Positions 1 through 6,314 of a stretch of 8,949 nt of DNA are shown piece after piece. Source of the DNA: CAZSAA01 sp964604915 (GTDB lineage Bacteria > Patescibacteriota > Patescibacteriia > Patescibacteriales > UBA12465); assembly GCA_964604915.1 (NCBI GenBank), contig CAZSAA010000027.1:1-8949 (forward strand). The letters run 5' to 3'. Below the pieces are notes generated by a model. It was given only the letters and a program-made list of their open reading frames with translations. It was not told where the DNA came from and searched no databases. The translations under genes and the position numbers were made by a program. Each line of letters begins with the position of its first letter. Position 1 is the first letter of the stretch.

Positions 1-1
1 A

Positions 2-184
2 CTTATCAAGCAGGATCCAATATTTTATAGTGAGCATGAAGGAATAAAAATAAAAGGCCTAACGGCACCAAAATATTTCGTCAGTTTATATAATAAAATT
101 TTACCTGAAAGAGGGGTTGAATATTTTCTCAGAAGATCATATAAAGAAATTAAGGCGAACAAAAATTTGTTCCAAAATATTTAA
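2..184 (+). CDS. C-terminal fragment of an unrecognised protein (5' end outside window)
   Basis: An open frame runs from the window edge to TAA at 182-184 and gives about 60 residues. It starts LIKQDPIFYSEHEGIKIKGL and ends in a basic, helical-looking tail (FLRRSYKEIKANKNLFQNI). The absence of stops in such AT-rich DNA, together with the plausible amino-acid mix, supports real coding, but the fragment is short. I do not recognise the family and no catalytic motif is visible. Base composition is clearly more AT-rich than the genes to the right. That fits an accessory or transferred gene, though it may only reflect a low-constraint protein. No clear terminator follows the stop. Confidence 0.5.
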   Translation, partial: LIKQDPIFYSEHEGIKIKGLTAPKYFVSLYNKILPERGVEYFLRRSYKEIKANKNLFQNI

Positions 185-271
185 AAATAATAAGCTTGTT
201 ATCCAAGTATATCTTATAGGGATTTCAGATTGGGTACGCTAGGATTAACGTTTTGAGGATTACGTGCCAGC

Positions 272-300
272 TTGACGCGACCATAGCCCTATGCTATGAT
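272..300 (+). promoter_or_regulatory. Extended -10 promoter for the orphan gene at 345
   Basis: TTGACG (272-277) and TATGAT (295-300) are separated by 17 bp, with a TGC extended -10 element at 292-294. The predicted start of transcription is near 307, which gives a leader of about 38 nt. The spacer holds the inverted repeat CATAG-CC-CTATG (282-293), followed by another CTATG (294-298). This could be an operator overlapping the extended -10. Confidence 0.7.
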
Positions 301-314
301 TTTTTGTTATGTTA

Positions 315-335
315 GCTCTTTAAAATTAACCAAAA
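315..335 (+). promoter_or_regulatory. boxA-like antitermination element in the leader of the gene at 345
   Basis: GCTCTTTAA at 315-323 matches the core of the E. coli rrn boxA (TGCTCTTTAACA). It is followed by AATTAACCAAAA (324-335). The element would sit about 8 nt into the predicted transcript. A closely similar 21-nt element (17 of 21 identical) lies at 8839-8859, upstream of the 23S rRNA start, where boxA elements are expected. NusB, the boxA-binding factor, is encoded in this window. Antitermination or NusB-dependent control of this gene is an inference. Confidence 0.5.
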
Positions 336-344
336 CCATATAAA

Positions 345-947
345 ATGGAAACACTGAAAATATCGAGCTTTCGTCGCGTCTGCCGGAAGAAGCTCAAGAA
401 AAAAGCCACGATATGCGGACGGCCGTATCGGGAGTATCGTCGTTATCAATTGCCCATCATCTTGGTTGAGAAGTTTTTGGCTTGGTTTTTCTTGGCTCTG
501 ACGCCGGGAAAGATGACGAGATTTAGCTATCTCTGCTTGGTGGCCAGGACGGTAAGGTTAGCGCCGACGTTTATCGAGGCGGTCATTTATCTGGCCCATA
601 TTTTGGAGCCCTATACCAAATCTGACCTGGCGAAGATCAAACCGATACTGGACACGCCTCGCTTGCCGACGGCTTCGGCTTTTGAAGCGATAGCGAAGGC
701 GATGGCCGTGTTAGAATTCCAGCATAATCCCTTAGCCTATAATTCTCGCTTCCTCGCCTATTGCATATATCCTGTTATCGAGACTGAACATATATTTTCG
801 GAGGACGTAGAACAGGAGATAATCGCCTCGAACATGGATCCAACCAGGCGGTTGAAACTGCGGAACTTGCACTGGTTGTGGGGACGCATAGAAGATGATT
901 CGTTTGATCCGGTAAAAGTAGCGATGATTGCCAGCAAAATAGTATAA
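345..947 (+). CDS. Hypothetical basic protein, 200 aa
   Basis: I do not recognise the family. The first ~33 residues are very rich in Lys/Arg (for example RRVCRKKLKKK at 10-20, YREYRRY at 28-34). A hydrophobic helix-like stretch (about 36-54, LPIILVEKFLAWFFLALTP) follows, and the rest reads as alternating amphipathic helices ending in KVAMIASKIV. There is no signal peptide and no clear enzyme motif. The hydrophobic stretch contains Glu and Lys, so a membrane span is doubtful. The basic N-terminus could bind nucleic acid, but that is only a guess. The gene is a self-contained unit, with its own promoter (272-300), a boxA-like leader (315-335) and a terminator directly after the stop. The ATG at 345 lacks a Shine-Dalgarno sequence but fits the short-leader style of this window. 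The open frame, strong promoter and matching terminator make it a real gene. Confidence 0.75.
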   Translation: METLKISSFRRVCRKKLKKKATICGRPYREYRRYQLPIILVEKFLAWFFLALTPGKMTRFSYLCLVARTVRLAPTFIEAVIYLAHILEPYTKSDLAKIKPILDTPRLPTASAFEAIAKAMAVLEFQHNPLAYNSRFLAYCIYPVIETEHIFSEDVEQEIIASNMDPTRRLKLRNLHWLWGRIEDDSFDPVKVAMIASKIV

Positions 948-977
948 AAAAGAGGGGACTAAGAAGTCTCCTTTTTT
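948..977 (+). terminator. Intrinsic terminator after the orphan gene, possibly bidirectional
   Basis: Stem GGGGACT (954-960) pairs with AGTCTCC (965-971), including one G-U, around the loop AAGA. T6 follows at 972-977, and an A-rich run precedes the stem at 946-951, so it could also act on the minus strand. It begins immediately after the TAA at 945-947. Confidence 0.85.
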
Positions 978-1060
978 CTTTGCCATCCAAAGGCTTGGGA
1001 GGCTAAGAGACCCTCAAAACGATAGGTGTTAGGGCGTTTGTTACAATATTTTGTGGATTA

Positions 1061-1089
1061 TTGACATACGAGGGGTATTTTGCTACCAT
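1061..1089 (+). promoter_or_regulatory. Promoter of the rloA-rloB-like operon
   Basis: A consensus TTGACA (1061-1066) is followed after 17 bp by TACCAT (1084-1089), with TGC at 1081-1083 as an extended -10. Predicted transcription starts near 1096 and leaves only ~16 nt before the ATG at 1112. An imperfect inverted repeat, GCTaCcATGtAaGC (1082-1095), covers the -10 region and might bind a repressor, but this is weak. Confidence 0.7.
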
Positions 1090-1111
1090 GTAAGCATAAG
1101 ATAACGACTAT

Positions 1112-2326
1112 ATGATTTATTCTTTTTCGTGTAAAAACTTTTATTCTTTTAGCGATCTCGCTACCGTCAGTTTTGCCGTGAACGATAAGGCTCCGGCTAA
1201 TAACGGTTATTTTTCTGCTATTTCAGGAAATCGCCTTTCTAAGGTTGAGACCGTAATCGGACCGAATGCTTCCGGCAAGACGAACCTTATGAAGGTTTTG
1301 CCATTTTTAAAATGGCTTATAACAGATTCATTCAACATCAATCCAACTACCATATTGCCGGTGAAGCCGTTCATGTTCGGCGAGCAGAAGAATAGACCGA
1401 CCGAGCTCTCGGTTGATTTTGAAATCAAAGGTGATATTTATACCTACACTTTCGTCTTGGATGAACGGAAGATTATATCTGAAGAACTAAAAGTAAAAAA
1501 TAAGACGAACCAAAAAGAAACGAGTAAGAAAGTATTTTCTCGTCGGTGGAATGACAAGAACGGAAAATACGAATTAGATGATAAGCGTTTCAATCTCCCT
1601 AAGGAGTTTGGGAGTTCAGTGCGGCCTAATGCTAGTATCGTGAGCGTTGCCGTACGGTTCAATCATAAGGAAAGTCAGGAGATATTCGATTATTGGCAAA
1701 AGATCGAGACTAATGTCGTTGAGGCTGGTTGGGTTGGCGACCATCTTTTGCCGAACTCCGCCGAACAGTTATTGGACGCCCTGGATTTTTATAGTGAGAG
1801 TGGCAATGAAATTATAAAGCAAGAAGCGGAACAGCTATTATCTCGCTTTGACCTAGGATTGGACTCATTCAAGATCGATAAGAAGAAGAAAGAGCACGGG
1901 TTCTCTATGGATGTAAAGGTGCTCCATTCTTTTGGTAGCCAAAAACAGTATTTGCCAATGCAGTATGAATCTTCAGGCACCAAACAGCTTTTTGTCCTAT
2001 TAAAAACTGTCCTGTCGGTATTAGCTAAGGGTGGCGTTGCTATCCTTGATGAACTTGATGTAAATCTTCATCCGGAAATGGTGCTATCATTGCTCGAAAT
2101 GTTTATTCAGCCAGAAACTAACCCCAATAACGCCCAGATACTTTTTAGCGCCCATAGTCATCGTGTTTTAAGCAAGTTGGATAAGTATCAGATAGTCTTT
2201 ACAGAGAAGAATGAACGGGGCGAAAGTGAGTCATGGCGATTGGATAATGTGTCTGGAGTTCGACCCGACGATAATTATTATGCTAAATATATCGCCGGTG
2301 CCTATGGAGCCATTCCGAAATTATGA
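1112..2326 (+). CDS. AAA15/AAA_21-type ATPase, RloA/AbiLi-like (defence-associated)
   Basis: This 404-residue ABC/SMC-like ATPase resembles the RloA/AbiLi group (COG1106 type). The N-terminus (MIYSFSCKNFYSF) is the usual first strand of RecF/OLD-like ATPases. Walker A is GPNASGKT at 50-57. A signature-like SSGTKQLF lies at 287-294, Walker B AILDELD at 310-316 continues into a D-loop with LHP at 319-321, and the switch His is H348 in FSAHSH. The ending YIAGAYGAIPKL matches the 'AGxYGAxP' tail I associate with this family. The middle (about 100-280) is the divergent insertion. The gene lies 12 nt upstream of an RloB-like TOPRIM gene and is surely co-transcribed with it. In AbiL-type systems such pairs abort phage infection, with the ATPase thought to sense or hold the nuclease. 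No Shine-Dalgarno is present; the ATG is in the ATATG context. An orphan OLD/RecF-like ATPase is the alternative, but the neighbour argues against it. Confidence 0.85.
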   Translation: MIYSFSCKNFYSFSDLATVSFAVNDKAPANNGYFSAISGNRLSKVETVIGPNASGKTNLMKVLPFLKWLITDSFNINPTTILPVKPFMFGEQKNRPTELSVDFEIKGDIYTYTFVLDERKIISEELKVKNKTNQKETSKKVFSRRWNDKNGKYELDDKRFNLPKEFGSSVRPNASIVSVAVRFNHKESQEIFDYWQKIETNVVEAGWVGDHLLPNSAEQLLDALDFYSESGNEIIKQEAEQLLSRFDLGLDSFKIDKKKKEHGFSMDVKVLHSFGSQKQYLPMQYESSGTKQLFVLLKTVLSVLAKGGVAILDELDVNLHPEMVLSLLEMFIQPETNPNNAQILFSAHSHRVLSKLDKYQIVFTEKNERGESESWRLDNVSGVRPDDNYYAKYIAGAYGAIPKL

Positions 2327-2338
2327 TAATTAGTTCAT

Positions 2339-2869
2339 ATGTCTCGTACGAACCCGTTTAAGAAAAAGAAACGTCATGCCAATAGGACTCTCCTGATATT
2401 TGGGGAAGGTTTTAGCGAAGAAATATTTTTAAAACATCTCAGAAGTTTGTATTCATATCAGTCTAATGTTGCGATAATGATAAAGAAGGGTAAGGGTGGT
2501 GACGCCCGAAATATTATTATCGATGCGGCTAAGGTTCCCGGCGCTTTTGACCGGATAATAGTGGTTCTTGACAATGATAAGCCAACGACCGAGATGATTA
2601 GAGCTAGAAAAGAGGCGGATAAGCGGTATATCGAACTTATAGAGAATACCCCTTGTCTTGAATACTTGTTCCTGTCGATTTTTAATGAAAGGCCGGACGG
2701 TAAGAATTCCCAGTGGTGCAAGGATGAGTTCGAGTCTAAGTATCTGGAGAAGAAAAAGCGCGGAGAACCAAGCGAATATATGAGGCTCTTTCCTAAGGAG
2801 TTGCTTGATGATATGAGACTAAGGGTATTAGAATTAGATATACTGATTTCGATTATGGAGGGTGTTTAG
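2339..2869 (+). CDS. RloB/AbiLii-like TOPRIM protein
   Basis: This 176-residue protein is a probable TOPRIM-fold nuclease partner of the upstream ATPase. The basic N-terminus (FKKKKRHANR, 7-16) leads into LLIFGEGFSEE (18-28). Here E23 takes the TOPRIM catalytic Glu position, as in the 'xxEGxxTE' motif of RloB proteins. KGKGGDARNI follows at 50-59. VVLDNDKP (75-82) supplies the DxD pair (D78, D80). TPCLEYLFLSIFN (104-116) matches the conserved 'PxFExWxLxHF' segment of the RloB family. All the residues expected for metal binding are present. It seems somewhat short for the family; the C-terminus after the 'FEYW'-type motif is compact. It ends with TAG at 2867-2869 and no clear terminator follows. 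The RloA-RloB pairing matches the AbiL type of phage-resistance system. The target and trigger are unknown. Confidence 0.8.
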   Translation: MSRTNPFKKKKRHANRTLLIFGEGFSEEIFLKHLRSLYSYQSNVAIMIKKGKGGDARNIIIDAAKVPGAFDRIIVVLDNDKPTTEMIRARKEADKRYIELIENTPCLEYLFLSIFNERPDGKNSQWCKDEFESKYLEKKKRGEPSEYMRLFPKELLDDMRLRVLELDILISIMEGV

Positions 2870-2901
2870 GAAAGGCGCGGCCGTAGAAATAAGGGGCATC
2901 C

Positions 2902-2929
2902 TTGCCAAAATCCTATATTCCTGTATAAT
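2902..2929 (+). promoter_or_regulatory. Promoter of the S1-domain gene
   Basis: TTGCCA (2902-2907) and a perfect TATAAT (2924-2929) are spaced 16 bp apart. Transcription would start near 2936, leaving a ~108-nt leader before the preferred ATG at 3044. This is much longer than the other leaders here. Confidence 0.65.
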
Positions 2930-2944
2930 AGCCTTACGACAATC

Positions 2945-3015
2945 AGCCTCGCCTATAACTCATATCTTCCGTATCTCAGGCGGACGGAAGGCTCCTCACA
3001 AGCTAAATGGGGGCT
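2945..3015 (+). promoter_or_regulatory. Structured 5' leader of the S1-domain gene
   Basis: A perfect 7-bp stem is formed by CTTCCGT (2966-2972) and ACGGAAG (2984-2990) around an 11-nt loop. Alternative pairings exist: AGCCT (2945-2949) with AGGCT (2989-2993), and GCTCC (2991-2995) with GGGGC (3010-3014). They compete for the same bases, so the leader could switch folds. S1 autoregulation through its own leader is known in E. coli; applying it here is inference. Confidence 0.4.
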
Positions 3016-3043
3016 AATGAAGGCTTTTTTTGTTGGAAAAAAT

Positions 3044-4141
3044 ATGTCAACCAAAGAAGAAAACAAAATAGTCGATTTCGGCGCTATCCTCGAACAGGAT
3101 GCTAATTACATCCCGCAGGTAGGTGACATCGTCAAAGGCAAGGTGGTGACTTCCTCGAAGTCCGAAGTGAAGCTCGACGTAGACGGCATCCTGATGGGTA
3201 TCGTCCGTGGACCGGAGTTATATTTCGAAGCGAAGGAATTCGCTGACCTCAAGCCAGGCGATGACGTAGAAGCTGCGGTTATCGACGTTGAGAATGAGAA
3301 CGGCGAGCTTGAGCTCTCTTTCCGCCAAGTCGGACAAGAAAAGGCTTGGGAGCATTTGCGCCAAGCATATCGCGAGAAGACTTCGGTCTCCGTCCGCGTC
3401 ATTGATGCTAATAAGGGGGGCTTGCTGGCTAGATATGCGCAGATAAGCGGTTTCATCCCTGTCTCTCAGCTAGCGCCGGAAAATTATCCGCGCATTAGTG
3501 GTGGTGACAAGAGTAAGATACTTGAGAAATTGAAGTCTTTTGTCGGACAGGAAATGGAAGTGAGTGTTATCACTCTCAATGAAGAGGATGGTAAGATTAT
3601 TTTTAGTGAAAAGGATATCTGGAACAAGCGCCAGAAGCCGAATCTCGAGAATTATTCCGTCGGCATGGTCATCGATGGCCGGGTTACCGCTATCACTAAT
3701 TTTGGCGTCTTCGTCAGTTTCGATGATGGCATGGAAGGCTTGGTTCATATTTCCGAACTTGCTTGGCAGCGTATCGATTCACCAAGCGAATTATATCAGG
3801 CTGGCGACCCTATCAAAGCAGAAATTGTCAGCATCGATGGCAATAAGATTTTTCTCAGTGCCAAGAAACTGATGACTGATCCTTGGCAGGAAGCCAGTGC
3901 AAAGTATAAGGTGGGACAGATCGTTAAAGGCGAGATCGTCAAAGTCAATCCTTTCGGCCTCTTTGTGAAGCTCGATGGCGATATCCACGGGCTGGCGCAC
4001 ATCAGTCAGTTTGCCGCCGGCAAGGAAAAACTCTCGGAGATATATAAGGAAGGAGAGGAAAAGGAGTTCGAAATAATTACTATCTCCCCCTCGGAACATC
4101 GTCTCGGCCTCAAGCCGCTCGACGTTCCCAAAGCTGAATAA
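3044..4141 (+). CDS. rpsA: S1 RNA-binding domain protein, 30S ribosomal protein S1-like (four S1 domains)
   Basis: S1 binds mRNA on the small ribosomal subunit and helps initiation, mainly on messages with weak Shine-Dalgarno signals. From the ATG at 3044 the protein has 365 residues and four S1 (OB-fold) repeats, at about 26-95, 113-192, 206-276 and 290-359. Repeats 3 and 4 are the most canonical (VGMVIDGRV..NFGVFVSF..GLVHISEL and VGQIVKGEI..PFGLFVKL..GLAHISQF). Repeats 1 and 2 are more divergent, as in other S1 proteins where they serve ribosome docking. E. coli S1 has six repeats; the four-repeat form is common elsewhere. An in-frame ATG at 3017 would add nine residues (MKAFFVGKN). I prefer 3044 because it sits in the ATATG context shared by most starts here. 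The gene has its own promoter and a strong terminator. Confidence 0.88.
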   Translation: MSTKEENKIVDFGAILEQDANYIPQVGDIVKGKVVTSSKSEVKLDVDGILMGIVRGPELYFEAKEFADLKPGDDVEAAVIDVENENGELELSFRQVGQEKAWEHLRQAYREKTSVSVRVIDANKGGLLARYAQISGFIPVSQLAPENYPRISGGDKSKILEKLKSFVGQEMEVSVITLNEEDGKIIFSEKDIWNKRQKPNLENYSVGMVIDGRVTAITNFGVFVSFDDGMEGLVHISELAWQRIDSPSELYQAGDPIKAEIVSIDGNKIFLSAKKLMTDPWQEASAKYKVGQIVKGEIVKVNPFGLFVKLDGDIHGLAHISQFAAGKEKLSEIYKEGEEKEFEIITISPSEHRLGLKPLDVPKAE

Positions 4142-4157
4142 AATCGTTAATAGATAA

Positions 4158-4190
4158 TCAAAAGCTCCGTTAAACGGAGCTTTGATTTTT
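4158..4190 (+). terminator. Strong intrinsic terminator after the S1 gene
   Basis: A perfect 10-bp stem AAAGCTCCGT (4161-4170) / ACGGAGCTTT (4174-4183) surrounds a TAA loop. It extends by about three further pairs across a bulged A, and T5 follows at 4186-4190. It lies 16-20 bases after the stop. The stem is symmetric but the T-tract favours the plus strand. Confidence 0.9.
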
Positions 4191-4210
4191 AGGCCGTATT
4201 AGTATATAAT
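4182..4210 (+). promoter_or_regulatory. ftsH promoter overlapping the upstream terminator
   Basis: TTGATT (4182-4187) and TATAAT (4205-4210) are spaced exactly 17 bp apart. The -35 box is formed by the end of the terminator stem and its T-tract. Predicted start is near 4217, giving a ~22-nt leader to the ATG at 4239. Confidence 0.65.
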
Positions 4211-4238
4211 TAGGCTAGATTAAAGTAATTTGCCTTAT

Positions 4239-6065
4239 ATGAAAGACTTATTCAAGAACATAGCCATAATATTTATAGTGATGCTCGTGCTGAGCGCTGT
4301 TTTTAATAGGCTTTCCGATTCTAAACCGGAAGAGTTCACTGATGCGGGCACGATGGTATCCCAGATCAAGGCGGGCGAGGTATCGTCCGTCACCGTGACC
4401 GGTGAGCAAGCGGAAATATCGCTCAAGGATGGGCGGACGGAAACGGTTAAGCTCGACCAGAATACTCCATTTTCGCAACTAGTTTCCGATCTCGGCGTTA
4501 CCGGTGAGCAGATGGAAGGAATTGCCTTGGAGTTCAAGGAGAAATCCGGGTTGAGCTTCATATTGGCTAGCATCGTACCGTTCATCCTGCCGCTTCTGCT
4601 AGTAGGCGCCCTCTTCTTCTTTACTATGCGCGGCATGGCAAATATGAATTCGCGGGCGATGAGCTTTGGCCAGAGCGGCGCTAAAGAATCGGTCCGTAAC
4701 CCTAAGAAGCGCGTCACTTTCAAGGATGTCGCTGGGGCCAAGGAAGCTAAGGAGGAGCTGAAGGAAGTCGTCGATTTCCTCCGCTTTCCTAAGAAATTCC
4801 AAGAACTCGGCGCCCGCATCCCTAAAGGCGTCCTACTCTTAGGTAGTCCGGGTACGGGAAAGACCTTGTTAGCGCGTTCGGTCGCTGGCGAGGCGAACGT
4901 ACCTTTCTTCCATATGTCCGGCTCGGAGTTCGTAGAGATGTTCGTGGGGGTGGGCGCTTCACGCGTCCGTTCCTTGTTCGAAAAAGCTAAGAAAGCAGCA
5001 CCTTGCATAATCTTCATCGATGAGATAGACGCGGTCGGCCGGAAGCGTGGATCGGGACTGGGCGGTTCACACGATGAACGTGAACAGACCCTCAATCAGA
5101 TATTGGTGGAGATGGATGGCTTCGAACCGACTGATAATGTGATCGTCATCGCCGCTACTAATCGGCCGGATGTGCTTGACCCCGCTCTCTTGCGGCCTGG
5201 GCGTTTCGATCGGCAGGTATTTATCGATCGGCCTGACCTCAAGGACAGACAAGATATATTGGCGGTTCATTCTGTATCCAAGCCACTGTCGAAGGAAGTG
5301 GATTTAAAACGTGTCGCTGAACGGACTTCCGGATTCTCCGGAGCTGATTTGGAGAATCTCTTGAATGAGTCGGCGATATTAGCCGCCCGGAAAGATAAGA
5401 AAGAAATAGTGAATGAGGATATCTTCGAGGCGATCGAGAAGGTCATGATCGGGCCGGCTCGCAAGAGTCGGATAATTACGGATAGGGAGAAAAAAATCAC
5501 CGCCTATCACGAAGCTGGGCACGCCGTCGTGGCCCATTTCCTGCCTCATATGGATCCGGTACAGAAGATTTCCATTATTTCCCGCGGCCAGGCCGGCGGC
5601 TACACCATCAAGGTGCCGCTTGAGGATAGGAATATGCATTCCCGAACCGAATTTCTGGAAGAGATGGCCGTGCTTTTAGCCGGACACGCAGCAGAGGGCG
5701 AGATATTTGGGGAGGTAACCACCGGCGCTACTTCTGACTTGAGACGGGCGACCGCTATTGCCCGGAGCCTCATTACCGATTATGGCATGAGCGAAACCCT
5801 GGGTCCGCGGACTTTCGGCGAGAAGGAAGAGATGATCTTCCTGGGTCGGGAAATCCATGAGCAGAGGGATTATAGCGAGAAGATAGCGGAGAAGATCGAC
5901 CAAGAAATCGAGACGCTAATCATCCAGGCCAAGGATAGGGCCAAGGGAATCGTTACCGCTCAGAAGGCGGCGCTCGACGAGGTCGCCCAGGCGCTCATCG
6001 AGCGCGAAACCCTGGAAAAAGAGGAATTCGAGGCGATCGTGGGAGCAAAAGCGCGAGTTGACTAA
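4239..6065 (+). CDS. ftsH: ATP-dependent zinc metalloprotease FtsH
   Basis: FtsH is a membrane-anchored hexameric AAA+ protease that unfolds and degrades membrane and regulatory proteins. From the ATG at 4239 it has 608 residues, close to the usual length. TM1 lies at about 6-20, an extracytoplasmic domain spans about 25-103, and TM2 lies at 107-130. The AAA module carries Walker A GSPGTGKT (202-209), Walker B IIFIDEID (257-264) and the second region of homology (about 301-327) with arginine fingers R319 and R322. The protease site is HEAGH (H424, E425, H428), and D500 in TTGATSDL is the third zinc ligand. All catalytic residues are present. Ser replaces the first Pro of the common GPPGTGKT loop, a mild variation. 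A TTG at 4230 could extend the frame by three residues, but the ATG in ATATG context is preferred. The C-terminal tail has a coiled-coil-like helix. Confidence 0.97.
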   Translation: MKDLFKNIAIIFIVMLVLSAVFNRLSDSKPEEFTDAGTMVSQIKAGEVSSVTVTGEQAEISLKDGRTETVKLDQNTPFSQLVSDLGVTGEQMEGIALEFKEKSGLSFILASIVPFILPLLLVGALFFFTMRGMANMNSRAMSFGQSGAKESVRNPKKRVTFKDVAGAKEAKEELKEVVDFLRFPKKFQELGARIPKGVLLLGSPGTGKTLLARSVAGEANVPFFHMSGSEFVEMFVGVGASRVRSLFEKAKKAAPCIIFIDEIDAVGRKRGSGLGGSHDEREQTLNQILVEMDGFEPTDNVIVIAATNRPDVLDPALLRPGRFDRQVFIDRPDLKDRQDILAVHSVSKPLSKEVDLKRVAERTSGFSGADLENLLNESAILAARKDKKEIVNEDIFEAIEKVMIGPARKSRIITDREKKITAYHEAGHAVVAHFLPHMDPVQKISIISRGQAGGYTIKVPLEDRNMHSRTEFLEEMAVLLAGHAAEGEIFGEVTTGATSDLRRATAIARSLITDYGMSETLGPRTFGEKEEMIFLGREIHEQRDYSEKIAEKIDQEIETLIIQAKDRAKGIVTAQKAALDEVAQALIERETLEKEEFEAIVGAKARVD

Positions 6066-6079
6066 TCAGCAAAAATGTT

Positions 6080-6096
6080 TATACTTGAATTATAAT
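6080..6096 (+). promoter_or_regulatory. Possible promoter -10 region ahead of rpmF
   Basis: TATAAT (6091-6096) lies 24 bases upstream of the rpmF ATG, at the leader spacing seen for other genes here. TATACT at 6080-6085 is an alternative -10. No convincing -35 box is seen 16-18 bp upstream, so read-through from ftsH may dominate. Confidence 0.4.
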
Positions 6097-6119
6097 ATCG
6101 AAAGATTAACATCATTTTT

Positions 6120-6313
6120 ATGGCTAATCCGAAAAAGAGAAAGACCCATAGCGCGGTCGGAAAGAATCGCGCCCACCAGGCTCTCAAGACTGTTTCCTTG
6201 AACGTTTGCCCTAAATGCGGCCAGCGATAGAGCCGCACAAGGCTTGCCGCTTCTGTGGCGCCTATAAGGGCTCCGAGGCCGTGAAGGTCAAGGCAGTCTC
6301 TAGCAAGAAATAA
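6120..6313 (+). pseudogene. rpmF: 50S ribosomal protein L32, reading frame broken by a one-base deletion
   Basis: L32 is a small zinc-ribbon protein of the large ribosomal subunit. The frame from the ATG at 6120 reads MANPKKRKTHSAVGKNRAHQ and reaches the first zinc pair, CPKCG (C30, C33). It then hits TAG at 6228-6230 after 36 codons. The rest of L32 continues in another frame from 6227: IEPHKACRFCGAYKGSEAV, holding the second pair CRFC, with TAA at 6311-6313. Adding one base (for example a second C after 6225, making CAG CCG ATA) restores a 64-residue protein of normal L32 length with all four cysteines. The gene sits 54 bases after ftsH and its stop is one base from the nusB start. The intact sequence on both sides of the break suggests a sequencing or assembly error, or a very recent mutation. 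Confidence 0.88.
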
Positions 6314-6314
6314 T

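Noticed and set aside
984..1006. Possible hairpin GAGG/CCTC with a repeated AGGCT.
   Set aside because: The stem is only four pairs and has no T-tract, so it is not distinguishable from chance.
3564..3872. 102-residue open frame on the plus strand in another frame of the S1 gene.
   Set aside because: It overlaps canonical S1 repeats and has no independent signals.
4235..5095. Long 286-residue open frame on the minus strand.
   Set aside because: It lies entirely antisense to ftsH, whose motifs are unambiguous. It is low-complexity, Ser/Pro-rich and has no start signal, typical of a shadow frame.
6215..6232. Programmed frameshifting in rpmF.
   Set aside because: Rejoining the two halves needs a -1 shift, but no slippery heptamer, stimulatory hairpin or internal Shine-Dalgarno is seen. 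A missing C is simpler, and recoding is not known to me for L32.
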